Assembly (NCBI GenBank): GCA_903896045.1
Contig: CAITWD010000017.1
Span: forward strand, 62,001 to 126,000
DNA from: an uncultured Actinomycetes bacterium
GTDB lineage: Bacteria; Actinomycetota; Thermoleophilia; Miltoncostaeales; Miltoncostaeaceae
Reading direction: 5' to 3'
Length of the DNA: 64,000 nt
The notes under the pieces are model-generated. The model was not told the DNA's origin. It worked only from the letters and a program-made list of their open reading frames with translations, and did not search any database. This document shows positions 53,087 to 60,786 of this stretch, in pieces. Both the position numbers and the translations under genes were made by a program. How positions within the stretch are numbered: the stretch's first letter is position 1; each line of letters starts with the position of its first letter.

Positions 53087-54313
53087 ATGAGTACCGATAC
53101 ACATTCCTTGACGATTGGCGTCGTCCGAGAGAAGCGTGCCGGTGAAGATCGCGTCGCGATGACCCCTGCTGGCCTTGCCTCGCTGTTGAAAGCCGGGGCC
53201 AAGGTGCTGATCGAGCGTGGCGCGGGCCATGCAGCAGGTTTCAGTGACGAGGCATATGCCGATAAGGGTGCCGAGATCGTCTCGCGTGAACAGGCGCTTG
53301 CTGCACGCGTGCTCCTGCGTGTCCAGGTGGATGAGGATGCAGTGGCCGATACGCACCCAGGGCAAATCGTGATTGGTCTGGCGGCACCGCTGGCCGGAAC
53401 GCCAACCGTGTCTGCATTGGCAGAACGTGGCGCGACCCTGTTTGCGATGGAGCTCGTCCCACGGACGACCCGTGCGCAGGCGATGGATGTGCTCTCGTCC
53501 CAGGCAAACATTGCCGGCTACAAGGCGGTCCTGCTTGCCGCAGGCGCGCTTCCCAAGATGTATCCGCTTTTGACGACCGCCGCAGGCACGATCGCGCCTG
53601 CCAAGGTGCTGATCGTTGGTGCCGGTGTGGCAGGTCTGTCGGCAATCGCGACCGCACGCCGCTTGGGAGCACTCGTTGAGGCCTATGACGTGCGTCCTGC
53701 CGTCAAAGAAGAGGTCGAGAGTCTTGGCGCGCGGTTTGTCGAGTTGCCACTCGAGACCGATCAAGAGGGTGGCGGTTCGGGCGCATATGCGCAGCAGCTC
53801 TCTGATGAGCAATTGCAAAAGCAGCGCGAGTTGCTTGCCAAGACTGTTGCCAACAGCGATGTGGTGATCACCACGGCACAGGTGCAGGGCGCGAAGGCGC
53901 CGGTCATTGTCACCACCGACATGGTGAGCATGATGTCTCCTGGGTCCGTCATCGTCGACTTAGCCGCTGAGCAGGGTGGCAACTGCGAGCTCACCGTGGC
54001 CGGTGAGACCGTCGATCATGGTGGCGTGAAGGTCATTGGCCCGATCAACTTGCCTGCAACGATTCCGACGCACGCGAGTTTGATGTACGCCAAAAATGTC
54101 GCCAATCTTGTGCAGCTGATGCTGCGTGAGGGTTCGGTCGACGTCGACGTCGATGACGACGTCGTGCGTGACACGCTGGTGACCCGCGAGGGGGAGATCG
54201 TCCACCCGCGCGTGCGCGAAGTCTTTGGGCTGGCCCCGAAGGCCGTGCCAGCAGCTGCTGCGCCACCGGCGCCCGCGGCATCCGAGTCTGGACCTGAGGA
54301 GGTGGCATCGTGA
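53087..54313 (+). CDS. pntAA: NAD(P) transhydrogenase subunit alpha, part 1
   Basis: 408 aa. NAD(H)-binding domain I: GVVREKRAGEDRVAMTPAGL at the start, ELVPRTTRAQAMDVLSSQAN, VLIVGAGVAGLSAIATARRL (dinucleotide fold), and the mobile loop PINLPATIPTHASLMYAKN. The frame is open to 52997; the ATG at 53087 begins the conserved domain. An Ala/Pro-rich tail ends it. With the next two genes it forms the proton-translocating transhydrogenase that makes NADPH from NADH. In the upstream 188 bp an inverted repeat TGCAC/GTGCA (52902-52917) and a 7-bp hairpin TGCCCGG/CCGGGCA (53041-53058) are seen. Confidence 0.94.
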   Translation: MSTDTHSLTIGVVREKRAGEDRVAMTPAGLASLLKAGAKVLIERGAGHAAGFSDEAYADKGAEIVSREQALAARVLLRVQVDEDAVADTHPGQIVIGLAAPLAGTPTVSALAERGATLFAMELVPRTTRAQAMDVLSSQANIAGYKAVLLAAGALPKMYPLLTTAAGTIAPAKVLIVGAGVAGLSAIATARRLGALVEAYDVRPAVKEEVESLGARFVELPLETDQEGGGSGAYAQQLSDEQLQKQRELLAKTVANSDVVITTAQVQGAKAPVIVTTDMVSMMSPGSVIVDLAAEQGGNCELTVAGETVDHGGVKVIGPINLPATIPTHASLMYAKNVANLVQLMLREGSVDVDVDDDVVRDTLVTREGEIVHPRVREVFGLAPKAVPAAAAPPAPAASESGPEEVAS

Positions 54314-54633
54314 GTGCAAACGTCATTATTTCGAGCCTGTTTGTCTTTGCTCTTGCCGGCTTCGTCGGATTCGAGTTGATTCGCAAGGTCCCGAAGCTGC
54401 TCCACACGCCCCTGATGGCGCTCACAAATGCCTTGTCGGCAATCTCGTTGGTGGGATCATTGGTGATCCTCGGTGAGAGCACCGAGCTCTACGCGCGGAT
54501 TCTGGGGTTCCTGGCCGTTGTGGCATCGACGATTAACGTCGTGGGCGGCTTCTTGATTACCGACAAGATGTTGCGCATGTTCCGTCGTACGCCTGCACGA
54601 CCTGTCGCCGGTTCGAAGGAGGCCGAGTCGTGA
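54310..54633 (+). CDS. pntAB: NAD(P) transhydrogenase subunit alpha, part 2 (membrane)
   Basis: 107 aa membrane subunit of the three-gene type of transhydrogenase. Membrane helices IISSLFVFALAGFVGFELI, LMALTNALSAISLVGSLVIL and ILGFLAVVASTINVVGGFLI; the end DKMLRMFRRTPARPVAGSKE is basic and cytoplasmic. Start GTG overlaps pntAA by 4 bp and its stop overlaps pntB by 4 bp. Confidence 0.93.
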   Translation: MSANVIISSLFVFALAGFVGFELIRKVPKLLHTPLMALTNALSAISLVGSLVILGESTELYARILGFLAVVASTINVVGGFLITDKMLRMFRRTPARPVAGSKEAES

Positions 54634-56042
54634 GCGATTACATCCGTCAGAATTTTATTGACTTTGCCTATCTGATTGCGGTGATGGGCTTTGTGCTCTC
54701 ACTGAAGTGGATGACCAACGCCGCAACCGCTCGCCGCGGCATCTTTGCCGGTGAGATTGGCTTTGCGATTGCGATCATCGCGACCCTGCTTGATCCTGCG
54801 ATTACCTCAACGGGATGGTTTTTGATCATCGTCGCCCTTGCCTTGGGCACCCTGATCGGTATCCCAATGGGGTTGCGTGTGCCAATGACCGCAATGCCCG
54901 AGCGTATTGCCTTGAGTCATGCATTCGGTGCGCTGGCTGCCGGACTTGTCGGTCTGGGGCACTACTTTTTGAACTATCACCACATCGGCAAGTTTGCGAT
55001 TGCCGTGCTGGGAGTCGAGATCACCCTCGGTTGTCTCGTCTTTACAGGCAGCCTGATGGCCTCCGGCAAGCTGCATGAGATGCTCCCGCAGCGCCCGATC
55101 GTCTTTCAGGGTCAGAACTACTTGAACTTCAGCGTGCTCGGTGTGGCGATTATCATCATCGGGGTACTGACGTTCAACCCGACCCAAGTGTGGCTCGTGC
55201 CGGTCTTGGTGGTGCTCGGACTGCTCTTCGGTGTGCTGCTGATCGTGCCGATCGGTGGCGCCGACATGCCAACCGTGATTGCCCTCCTGAACAGCTACGC
55301 AGGTCTTTCTGCCTCAGCATTGGGATTTGTGCTCGGCAACAAGCTCTTGATCGTTGCCGGTGCGCTTGATGGAACCTCGGGTTTGATCCTGGCGATCATC
55401 ATGTGCCGGGCCATGAACCGTTCCTTCCGCAACGTCCTGTTTGGTGCCTTCGGGCAGCTTGAGGAGGGTGTTGCCGAGGGTGGCGAGGCGGGCAATGTGC
55501 GCTCCGCGTCCACCGATGAAGCGGCCGAGATCATGAAGACCGCGCGTAGCGTCGTGATTGTGCCGGGATACGGAATGGCCGTCGCCCAGGCGCAGCACAA
55601 GGTACGTGAGTTGGCCGATGCGCTGGAGAAGGAAGGCGTTGAGGTGCGGTACGCAATTCATCCTGTGGCAGGCCGTATGCCTGGGCACATGAATGTGTTG
55701 CTTGCCGAGGCAAATGTGTCGTACGAGAAGCTGCTCGACATGGATGAGATCAACTCCGATTTCCCGCAGGTGGATGTGGTCTTGGTGCTTGGTGCCAATG
55801 ACGTCGTCAACCCTGCTGCCCGTCATGAAAAGAGTAGCCCGATCTATGGCATGCCGATCTTGAATGTCGACCAGGCGCAGTGCGTGATGGTCGTCAAGCG
55901 CAGTATGCGTGCCGGATTCGCGGGCATCGAGAACGAGCTGTTCTTTAACCCCAAGACGCTGATGGTCTTCGGAGATGCGAAGGCTGTCGTGTCAGAGCTC
56001 GCAATTGAAGTCTCCGGCCAGCGAGACGCAATTAGCCTGTAG
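54630..56042 (+). CDS. pntB: NAD(P) transhydrogenase subunit beta
   Basis: 470 aa. About nine membrane helices in the first 270 residues, then the NADP(H)-binding domain III with VIVPGYGMAVAQAQHKVREL, YAIHPVAGRMPGHMNVLLAE, DVVLVLGANDVVNPAARHEK, and VVKRSMRAGFAGIENELFFN. Length is normal for PntB. Proton movement is coupled to hydride transfer between NADH and NADP+. Confidence 0.96.
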   Translation: MSDYIRQNFIDFAYLIAVMGFVLSLKWMTNAATARRGIFAGEIGFAIAIIATLLDPAITSTGWFLIIVALALGTLIGIPMGLRVPMTAMPERIALSHAFGALAAGLVGLGHYFLNYHHIGKFAIAVLGVEITLGCLVFTGSLMASGKLHEMLPQRPIVFQGQNYLNFSVLGVAIIIIGVLTFNPTQVWLVPVLVVLGLLFGVLLIVPIGGADMPTVIALLNSYAGLSASALGFVLGNKLLIVAGALDGTSGLILAIIMCRAMNRSFRNVLFGAFGQLEEGVAEGGEAGNVRSASTDEAAEIMKTARSVVIVPGYGMAVAQAQHKVRELADALEKEGVEVRYAIHPVAGRMPGHMNVLLAEANVSYEKLLDMDEINSDFPQVDVVLVLGANDVVNPAARHEKSSPIYGMPILNVDQAQCVMVVKRSMRAGFAGIENELFFNPKTLMVFGDAKAVVSELAIEVSGQRDAISL

Positions 56043-56147
56043 TTCGGCTGATCGGCTTGCAGTGGGAAGGGGTCCTGCTGCAGGCCTGATCTGCATCTTT
56101 GTGCGACCTAACCTCTGCGAGGGTTCTCGACGTGGCAACATGTCGAC

Positions 56148-56942
56148 ATGGATCTCGCCCGCATATTAGATGTCGTGGATTCGCTTGCCCCTTGGGGGCT
56201 TGCCGAGGAGTGGGACAACGTCGGTCTCATCGTCGGGCGACGTACCCGTGAGGTGACCTCGGTCGCGGTCGCCCTGGACCTGCGAGCTGCAGTCATCGAT
56301 GCTGCGCGCACACATGGTGATCAGGCGATTCTGGTCCACCACCCGCCGATCTTTCCGAGCATGTCGTCGGTGACCGATACGCAGCCGCAGGCAGAATTGA
56401 TTCTGCGGGCCGCAGAGGCGGGAATCGCAGTCATTGCGGCCCACACCAATCTTGACAGCGCAGTTGGCGGCTTGAACGACATTATGGCGGAGTTACTCGG
56501 TATCACCGATGCGCAGCCACTCGTGCCGAATGTCCAGAACCCCGCGGCAGGCCTTGGTCGTGTTGGCATCTCGAGCGAGACCCATCTCGGGGGCCTTCTT
56601 GGTCGGTTTGATGGGGAGCTGCGGGGTCCGATGACAACAACAGGGGGCACCGACCAGCCGGTAGGTCTCCTGGCATGTTGTACTGGTTCGGGGGGCTCGT
56701 TTATTGAGCTCGCGCGCGATGCGGGTATCGAGACCTATGTCACAAGTGATCTGAAATACCACGATGCCGATCGAGCGCGCGGGATGACTCTTATCAATAT
56801 TCCACATGGCCAAATCGAGGCATATGCGCTTGCGAGGTGGGTTCCCGTGCTGTCCCGCACACTGTCCGAATGCAGGGTTGTCGCGCACATGTCGGATGTA
56901 GATACTGATCCCTGGCAATTGCCGCGCCCGAAGATGTTGTGA
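56148..56942 (+). CDS. Nif3-like dinuclear metal centre protein
   Basis: 264 aa, YbgI/DUF34 family. WGLAEEWDNVGLIVGRRTRE near the start, the metal ligands in ILVHHPPIFPS and AHTNLDSAVGG, and TSDLKYHDADRARGMTLIN plus DIPHGQIE-like NIPHGQIEAYALARW for the rest. Hexameric toroid whose proposed activity is GTP cyclohydrolase or pyrophosphatase-like; unproven. No GTP-related partner adjacent. The tRNA promoter overlaps its last codons. Confidence 0.9.
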   Translation: MDLARILDVVDSLAPWGLAEEWDNVGLIVGRRTREVTSVAVALDLRAAVIDAARTHGDQAILVHHPPIFPSMSSVTDTQPQAELILRAAEAGIAVIAAHTNLDSAVGGLNDIMAELLGITDAQPLVPNVQNPAAGLGRVGISSETHLGGLLGRFDGELRGPMTTTGGTDQPVGLLACCTGSGGSFIELARDAGIETYVTSDLKYHDADRARGMTLINIPHGQIEAYALARWVPVLSRTLSECRVVAHMSDVDTDPWQLPRPKML

Positions 56943-56965
56943 GGGCACGCGGCGTTCGGTAGTCT
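56937..56965 (+). promoter_or_regulatory. Promoter of the tRNA-Gly/tRNA-Cys pair
   Basis: TTGTGA (56937-56942), 17-nt spacer, TAGTCT (56960-56965); transcription would start about 6 nt before the mature tRNA-Gly. The -35 overlaps the stop of the Nif3-like gene. Confidence 0.65.
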
Positions 56966-56977
56966 GCGGTTCCTCGA

Positions 56978-57051
56978 GCGGGTGTAGCTCAGTTGGCTAG
57001 AGCGTCTGCTTGCCATGCAGAAGGTCGAGGGTTCGAGTCCCTTCACCCGCT
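56978..57051 (+). tRNA. tRNA-Gly (GCC)
   Basis: 74-nt cloverleaf: acceptor GCGGGTG/CACCCGC, D-arm AGCTCAGTTGGCTAGAGC, anticodon arm TCTGC-TTGCCAT-GCAGA (anticodon GCC), T-arm GAGGGTTCGAGTCCCTT, discriminator T. No encoded CCA. Confidence 0.96.
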
Positions 57052-57060
57052 CCTGCACTA

Positions 57061-57087
57061 CCACAGGGCCACACAGTGGCCCTGTGG
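57061..57087 (+). other. 12-bp perfect hairpin between two tRNA genes
   Basis: CCACAGGGCCAC - ACA - GTGGCCCTGTGG, 9 nt after tRNA-Gly and 7 nt before tRNA-Cys. No T-run. It could be a processing signal or a U-less terminator between the tRNAs. Confidence 0.6.
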
Positions 57088-57094
57088 CCGTCAT

Positions 57095-57166
57095 GGCGAC
57101 GTGGCGAAGTGGGAACGCTGCGGTCTGCAAAACCGCCATGAGTCGGTTCGATTCCGACCGTCGCCT
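57095..57166 (+). tRNA. tRNA-Cys (GCA)
   Basis: 72-nt cloverleaf: acceptor GGCGACG/CGTCGCC, anticodon arm GCGGT-CTGCAAA-ACCGC (anticodon GCA), T-arm GTCGGTTCGATTCCGAC, discriminator T (the usual U73 of tRNA-Cys). No CCA encoded. Confidence 0.96.
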
Positions 57167-57181
57167 TTGTCGGAAGTTACC

Positions 57182-57208
57182 GAGAACCCGTTTATTTAGC
57201 GGGTTTTC
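57182..57208 (+). terminator. Terminator after tRNA-Cys
   Basis: GAGAACCCG and CGGGTTTTC pair over 9 bp (one G:T), 9-nt loop, followed by the T-rich GTGTTT. A usual end of the tRNA operon. Confidence 0.65.
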
Positions 57209-57309
57209 GTGTTTCCGGGGTGCGTTTTTTCTGGGTGTTTGTGTGGAAGGAGGTCCCCCATGATCTGGGGCGTCACCGTCCTCCACTCCGAGATCTGCCT
57301 TCGTAACGC

Positions 57310-57348
57310 AACGTGCCCTGCGGCAGGTCATCTACCACAGGGCACGTT
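57310..57348 (-). terminator. Hairpin after the PEBP gene
   Basis: AACGTGCCCTG/CAGGGCACGTT, 11-bp perfect stem with a 17-nt loop, 54 nt past the minus-strand stop at 57402. No T-run on the minus side. Confidence 0.5.
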
Positions 57349-57401
57349 TACACCTGATCGGATGCCCCGCGCATCCGTCACACCGCGTTGGCGCGCCTGG
57401 C

Positions 57402-57941
57402 CTACCGCGCGTAGATCGGACGCAGCGTGGCCCGTGCGATGACGTGGAAGACGGTGTAGAAGCCGACGACCGCGGGCGAGGCGCCCGCATCAGGCCCAAG
57501 CTGATCAGTGTCGAGGGCGTGCACGGCAAACACATACCGGTGGGCACGGTCGCCCTCCGGCGGCGCAGCCCCGCCGAAGCCCACAGATCCGTAGTCGTTG
57601 CGCACCTGGAATGCACCGGCGGGCAACCCCGACCCATCCGCCGCACCCGCGCCACGCGCGAGCTCGGTCACCGACGCGGGCACATCGACCGCCAGCCAGT
57701 GCCAAAACCCACTACCGGTCGGCGCGTCCGGGTCGAAGCAGGTCACCAGATAGCCGCGGGTCTCGGCGGGTGCCCCCGACCAACGCAGGTGCGGCGAGAT
57801 GTTCTGACCGCCGGCACTGTCGTGAACGAAGGTGTTGGCGAGCATTTCACCGTTGACGACGTCGTCGCTTTCCAGGGTAAATGTCGGGACCTTCGGCAAC
57901 AAATCATAAGGATCCGGGGCCATTGGGCGCTCAAGAGGCAT
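57402..57941 (-). CDS. YbhB/YbcL family PEBP-like protein
   Basis: 179 aa phosphatidylethanolamine-binding-protein fold. [20 protein letters not shown], then [37 protein letters not shown] with the DPDAP anion-site motif, and [20 protein letters not shown] with YVFAVHAL. No signal peptide, so cytoplasmic. Family role in bacteria unsettled (possibly kinase inhibition or small-ligand binding). AAGGAG 7 nt upstream of the ATG at 57941 fixes the start. Confidence 0.92.
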   Translation of the reverse strand: MPLERPMAPDPYDLLPKVPTFTLESDDVVNGEMLANTFVHDSAGGQNISPHLRWSGAPAETRGYLVTCFDPDAPTGSGFWHWLAVDVPASVTELARGAGAADGSGLPAGAFQVRNDYGSVGFGGAAPPEGDRAHRYVFAVHALDTDQLGPDAGASPAVVGFYTVFHVIARATLRPIYAR

Positions 57942-58147
57942 CGTGGGGCTCCTTGCAATTGGGATTGAACACACATGCTGCCTTCATGATCATCAAACCA
58001 CAGCCTCCCGCCCTGGGATACCCCTTGCGATCGGCCCATCGACAGTGCGAGGTGGGTGCACCTACATCGTCCCTGCCGTGGGCGAAGGCACGCGAGAGCT
58101 TCGTTTGACAGGTCATGACGTGCCTCACCTGACGAGACCGCGGTCGA

Positions 58148-58951
58148 TCAACCCTCCATGGGACGACGAGCCCAAATGTTGAGCCGCCAATGATCCAGCT
58201 CGAATGGCGGATCGCTCGCCGCTAGGCGCCCCACAACAGCATCCAGCAAATGCTCCCGCGCCTGGTCGGAACCCAATCGGCTCAAGTGACTGCGCAGATT
58301 AATGGTCGTCAAGAATGCACGCGCATGCGCCGCATCATCCAGCTGCACGAAACCCGGCGTGACCGAGGTGGCAATTTCGATGAAACCCGCATCAGCCAGA
58401 CGCACCGCAGTCGTTTCGGCATCCGCGTTATTCCAGGGCCCATCCCACCCCACAAGAGATGCCAATAACGAATCGTCCGCGGCGACTTCGGCGACGTGGG
58501 CTCGCAGCCGCTCGAGATTGGGGCCGCCGCCGCACTGGGCAACCAATCGCCCTCCGGGCCGCAGCGCCTGCCAGAGGCATCGAAACAGCGCCGGATGATC
58601 TGGGATGTGATGAAAAACGGCATTACTGAAGATCACATCAACCGGGCGCTCAAGTGTAAACCCAGTGAGATCTGCGACCTCGACACGCACACGATCACCA
58701 AAGCGGGCTTCCAACTGCACGCGCGCACGTTCGACCATCTGTGCTGATCCATCGATGGCGATCACCCGTCCGCGCGGCAGTTGTTCGAGGATCTCCGCTG
58801 TCAAGCCCCCGGCGCCGCAGCCAGCGTCCAGCACGGTCTCATCACCCCGCAACGCTGCGCGGGCAAGCACCGTGCGCCCCCAGGCGCGCTGAGGGTCGGC
58901 CAAGCGGTCGTATGCGGAGGCGTCCCATTCGCGATCGCCCTGACTCGTCAT
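58148..58951 (-). CDS. SAM-dependent methyltransferase (Tam-like)
   Basis: 267 aa class I methyltransferase. WDASAYDRLADPQRAWGRTV, motif I TVLDAGCGAGGLTAEILEQL, the acidic loop VIAIDGSAQMVERARVQL, and DVIFSNAVFHHIPDHPALFR resemble trans-aconitate 2-methyltransferase. It lacks the cysteine set of arsenite methyltransferases. The ATG at 58951 overlaps by 4 bp the end of an arsC remnant, so it was once, or is, part of that transcript. Substrate unknown. Confidence 0.85.
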   Translation of the reverse strand: MTSQGDREWDASAYDRLADPQRAWGRTVLARAALRGDETVLDAGCGAGGLTAEILEQLPRGRVIAIDGSAQMVERARVQLEARFGDRVRVEVADLTGFTLERPVDVIFSNAVFHHIPDHPALFRCLWQALRPGGRLVAQCGGGPNLERLRAHVAEVAADDSLLASLVGWDGPWNNADAETTAVRLADAGFIEIATSVTPGFVQLDDAAHARAFLTTINLRSHLSRLGSDQAREHLLDAVVGRLAASDPPFELDHWRLNIWARRPMEG

Positions 58952-59190
58952 TGGGTGCACGCCCCTGCGTTGTGGGTGATCTGCGCGCCGAGCTCTTCCA
59001 AACGCCCGATGACGCGCGCCGCGATCTCATCGCGAATCGGTCGCACTCCCGCCAGGTCCTGTACCGCAGGCTCATCGAGAGCCCAATGGATGTATTTGGA
59101 CTCAAGAACCACCGGACAGGTATCGACGTATCCCATCGTCACTACCAAATCGGCCGCTCGCAGCATCGCCATGAGGCGAGCGTACAGCAC
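58948..59190 (-). pseudogene. 3' remnant of arsenate reductase (ArsC, LMW-phosphatase type)
   Basis: The frame gives only the C-terminal third of the family: ADLVVTMGYVDTCPV, KYIHWALDEPAVQDLAGV and RPIRDEIAARVIGRLEEL match the usual MGCGDxCP, WxLxDPAG and RxIRDEIxxRV blocks. The first Cys of MGCGDACP is Tyr here. The N-terminal P-loop CX5R, needed for catalysis, is absent, and an in-frame TGA lies directly before the first possible start. I call it a truncated gene. Confidence 0.75.
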
Positions 59191-59567
59191 TCAGTAGAAA
59201 TCTCAGGCGGGTGATTGTCGACCCTAGAACGGGTGTTGCGACGCATCGAACAATTCCACCGCTTGTGATCTCTCTCGGAATCTCGTACCCGTGAGCCAGA
59301 GCGACGCAGTGCTTTTGATGAATATTTGCATCGGCCACCGTACGTGTACGCATCATTGGGCAGGCGCACTGGGTACCGCAGGCACAAAGGATGTACTGCC
59401 GGTCTGCAATATCGGCGATGGTCGTTGCGATACCGACCATCGCCTGTGTCGCACTTGGGTGAGAGCCATCCTGTAGAGCGGGGGTTTTGTATTCCTGGGC
59501 AAGAGAAGCTGCTTGGTTCGTTCTCGTCGCGGGAATCCGTGTTCGTGTCCCCGCAACGGTCATGCCG
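59191..59567. other. Region without a supportable gene
   Basis: An open frame on the minus strand (59102-59575) has an unusual Cys-rich stretch (ILCACGTQCACPMMR) but no ribosome-binding site, overlaps the arsC remnant in another phase and has no family look. I think the region holds decayed sequence. Confidence 0.45.
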
Positions 59568-59901
59568 TCAGTCAAAGTCGGCGACGAAATCCCAGGTGAT
59601 TAAGGGGCTCCCTCCGTTAGGGGCCCAGCGCACGGCCCCATCTCCTGCGGGGAGCACGACAAAAAATTGGAATGAGGAAGATGGCACCTTCCTCGTGTGT
59701 GTGGGTGCTGTTCGAATGTCTCGTCAGGGCCGAGAGTTTGACTGCGTGAAGACGCCCGTGCTCGTCGATAACTGTGAGTGATTCGAAGGAGAGGGGAACA
59801 CGCCCGCTGGCGTTGGAAATGGTGAGAACAAAACGGGTGCGTTCAGCCTTCGGCGTGGGGACTCGCCCAATGATGGGAATCTCAGGGCCGGTGAGTGTCA
59901 T
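59568..59901 (-). pseudogene. Frameshifted gene for a beta-sandwich protein
   Basis: From ATG 59901 the frame reads like a conserved beta domain (GPEIPIIGRVPTPKAERTRF, VLTISNASGRVPLSFESLTV, IDEHGRLHAVKLSAL). At a run of six A (plus strand 59661-59666) the phase is lost; one base fewer gives FVVLPAGDGAVRWAP and NGGSPLITWDFVADFD ending at TGA 59568, a much better finish than the current frame. It resembles DUF4352-type secreted domains. The expected signal peptide is missing, since an in-frame TGA lies about 33 nt upstream. Sequencing error, phase variation or decay are all possible. Confidence 0.6.
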
Positions 59902-60033
59902 TGTCGCAGTGCCAAGGGGGAGATGCGCAACGACGTGTCACCTGATGTCACACCCGCGAAACACGAGCGCGCTCGGCGATGCGCTGCACGTTGTCACTCG
60001 GCACAGCGGTGGGGTATGCGCGATGAGAGAACG

Positions 60034-60065
60034 GCTCTGCCCGGGCGCGCGCACCCGGGCAGAGC
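60034..60065 (-). terminator. Hairpin after the MacB-like operon
   Basis: GCTCTGCCCGGG/CCCGGGCAGAGC, 12-bp perfect stem, 8-nt loop, 46 nt past the ATPase stop at 60112. No T-run on the minus side. Confidence 0.6.
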
Positions 60066-60111
60066 TCTACGGGGTCAATGAGCCCGTGCCATCTCGGTCG
60101 GTGCGACTGCT

Positions 60112-60786
60112 TTAGGCGATCTCGGTGAGTGTTCCATCGACGATCCGCAGACGACGGTCTGCTTGGTCGGCAACTGCTTGATCGTGTGTGACGACAAGGA
60201 CAGTTGCCTTCTCTTGGGTTGCGGTCGTTCGAAGGAGCTCGACGATGCGCTTTCCCGTCTCGCTATCCAAGTTTCCGGTGGGTTCATCGGCGAGGATGAG
60301 CCCGGCTCGTGCGGCAAATGCCCGAGCGACCGCAACGCGCTGTTGTTCGCCACCGGAAAGTCGTGATGGACGACGGGAAATCTTTTGGGCATCGAGCCCC
60401 ACCATTGTCAGCATGCTCTCTGCGCGCGCGCGACGTTCGTCCTTTGGCCATTTTGCGAACTCAAGCGCCAATTTGACGTTGTCGATCGCGGTCAGATTCG
60501 GAACAAGGTTGAACTGCTGAAAGACGAATCCAACCTTGCGGGCCCGGTAGTCGGATCGACCACGGGCATCGAGATAGGCGAGCTCGGTGTCGTTGACCGA
60601 GATGCTCCCTGAGTCCGGGGAATCCAGTAACCCAAGCATGGACAGCAGCGTGGATTTCCCGCTCCCGCTTGCCCCGACAATGGCAACCATCTCGCCGTCA
60701 TTTGCCGTAAAGCTGACATCTTGCACTGCATGCACGTCTCCGGCATCGGTGCGAAAGGTTTTACTGAGAGATGTGACCTTCAGCAT
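60112..60786 (-). CDS. ABC transporter ATP-binding protein (MacB/LolD-like)
   Basis: 224 aa. Walker [18 protein letters not shown], signature [17 protein letters not shown], Walker [13 protein letters not shown], switch VVTHD. The loop [17 protein letters not shown] is typical of the MacB/LolD/FtsE group. The ATG at 60786 follows GAGGAG and overlaps the permease stop by one base (TAATG), so it is coupled. Together they should form an efflux or lipoprotein-type mechanotransmission pump; no MacA-like adaptor is present. Confidence 0.93.
   Translation of the reverse strand: MLKVTSLSKTFRTDAGDVHAVQDVSFTANDGEMVAIVGASGSGKSTLLSMLGLLDSPDSGSISVNDTELAYLDARGRSDYRARKVGFVFQQFNLVPNLTAIDNVKLALEFAKWPKDERRARAESMLTMVGLDAQKISRRPSRLSGGEQQRVAVARAFAARAGLILADEPTGNLDSETGKRIVELLRTTATQEKATVLVVTHDQAVADQADRRLRIVDGTLTEIA

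Noticed and set aside
59102-59575. 157-codon Cys-rich frame on the minus strand
   Set aside because: Overlaps the arsC remnant in another phase, has no ribosome-binding site and no recognisable domain.
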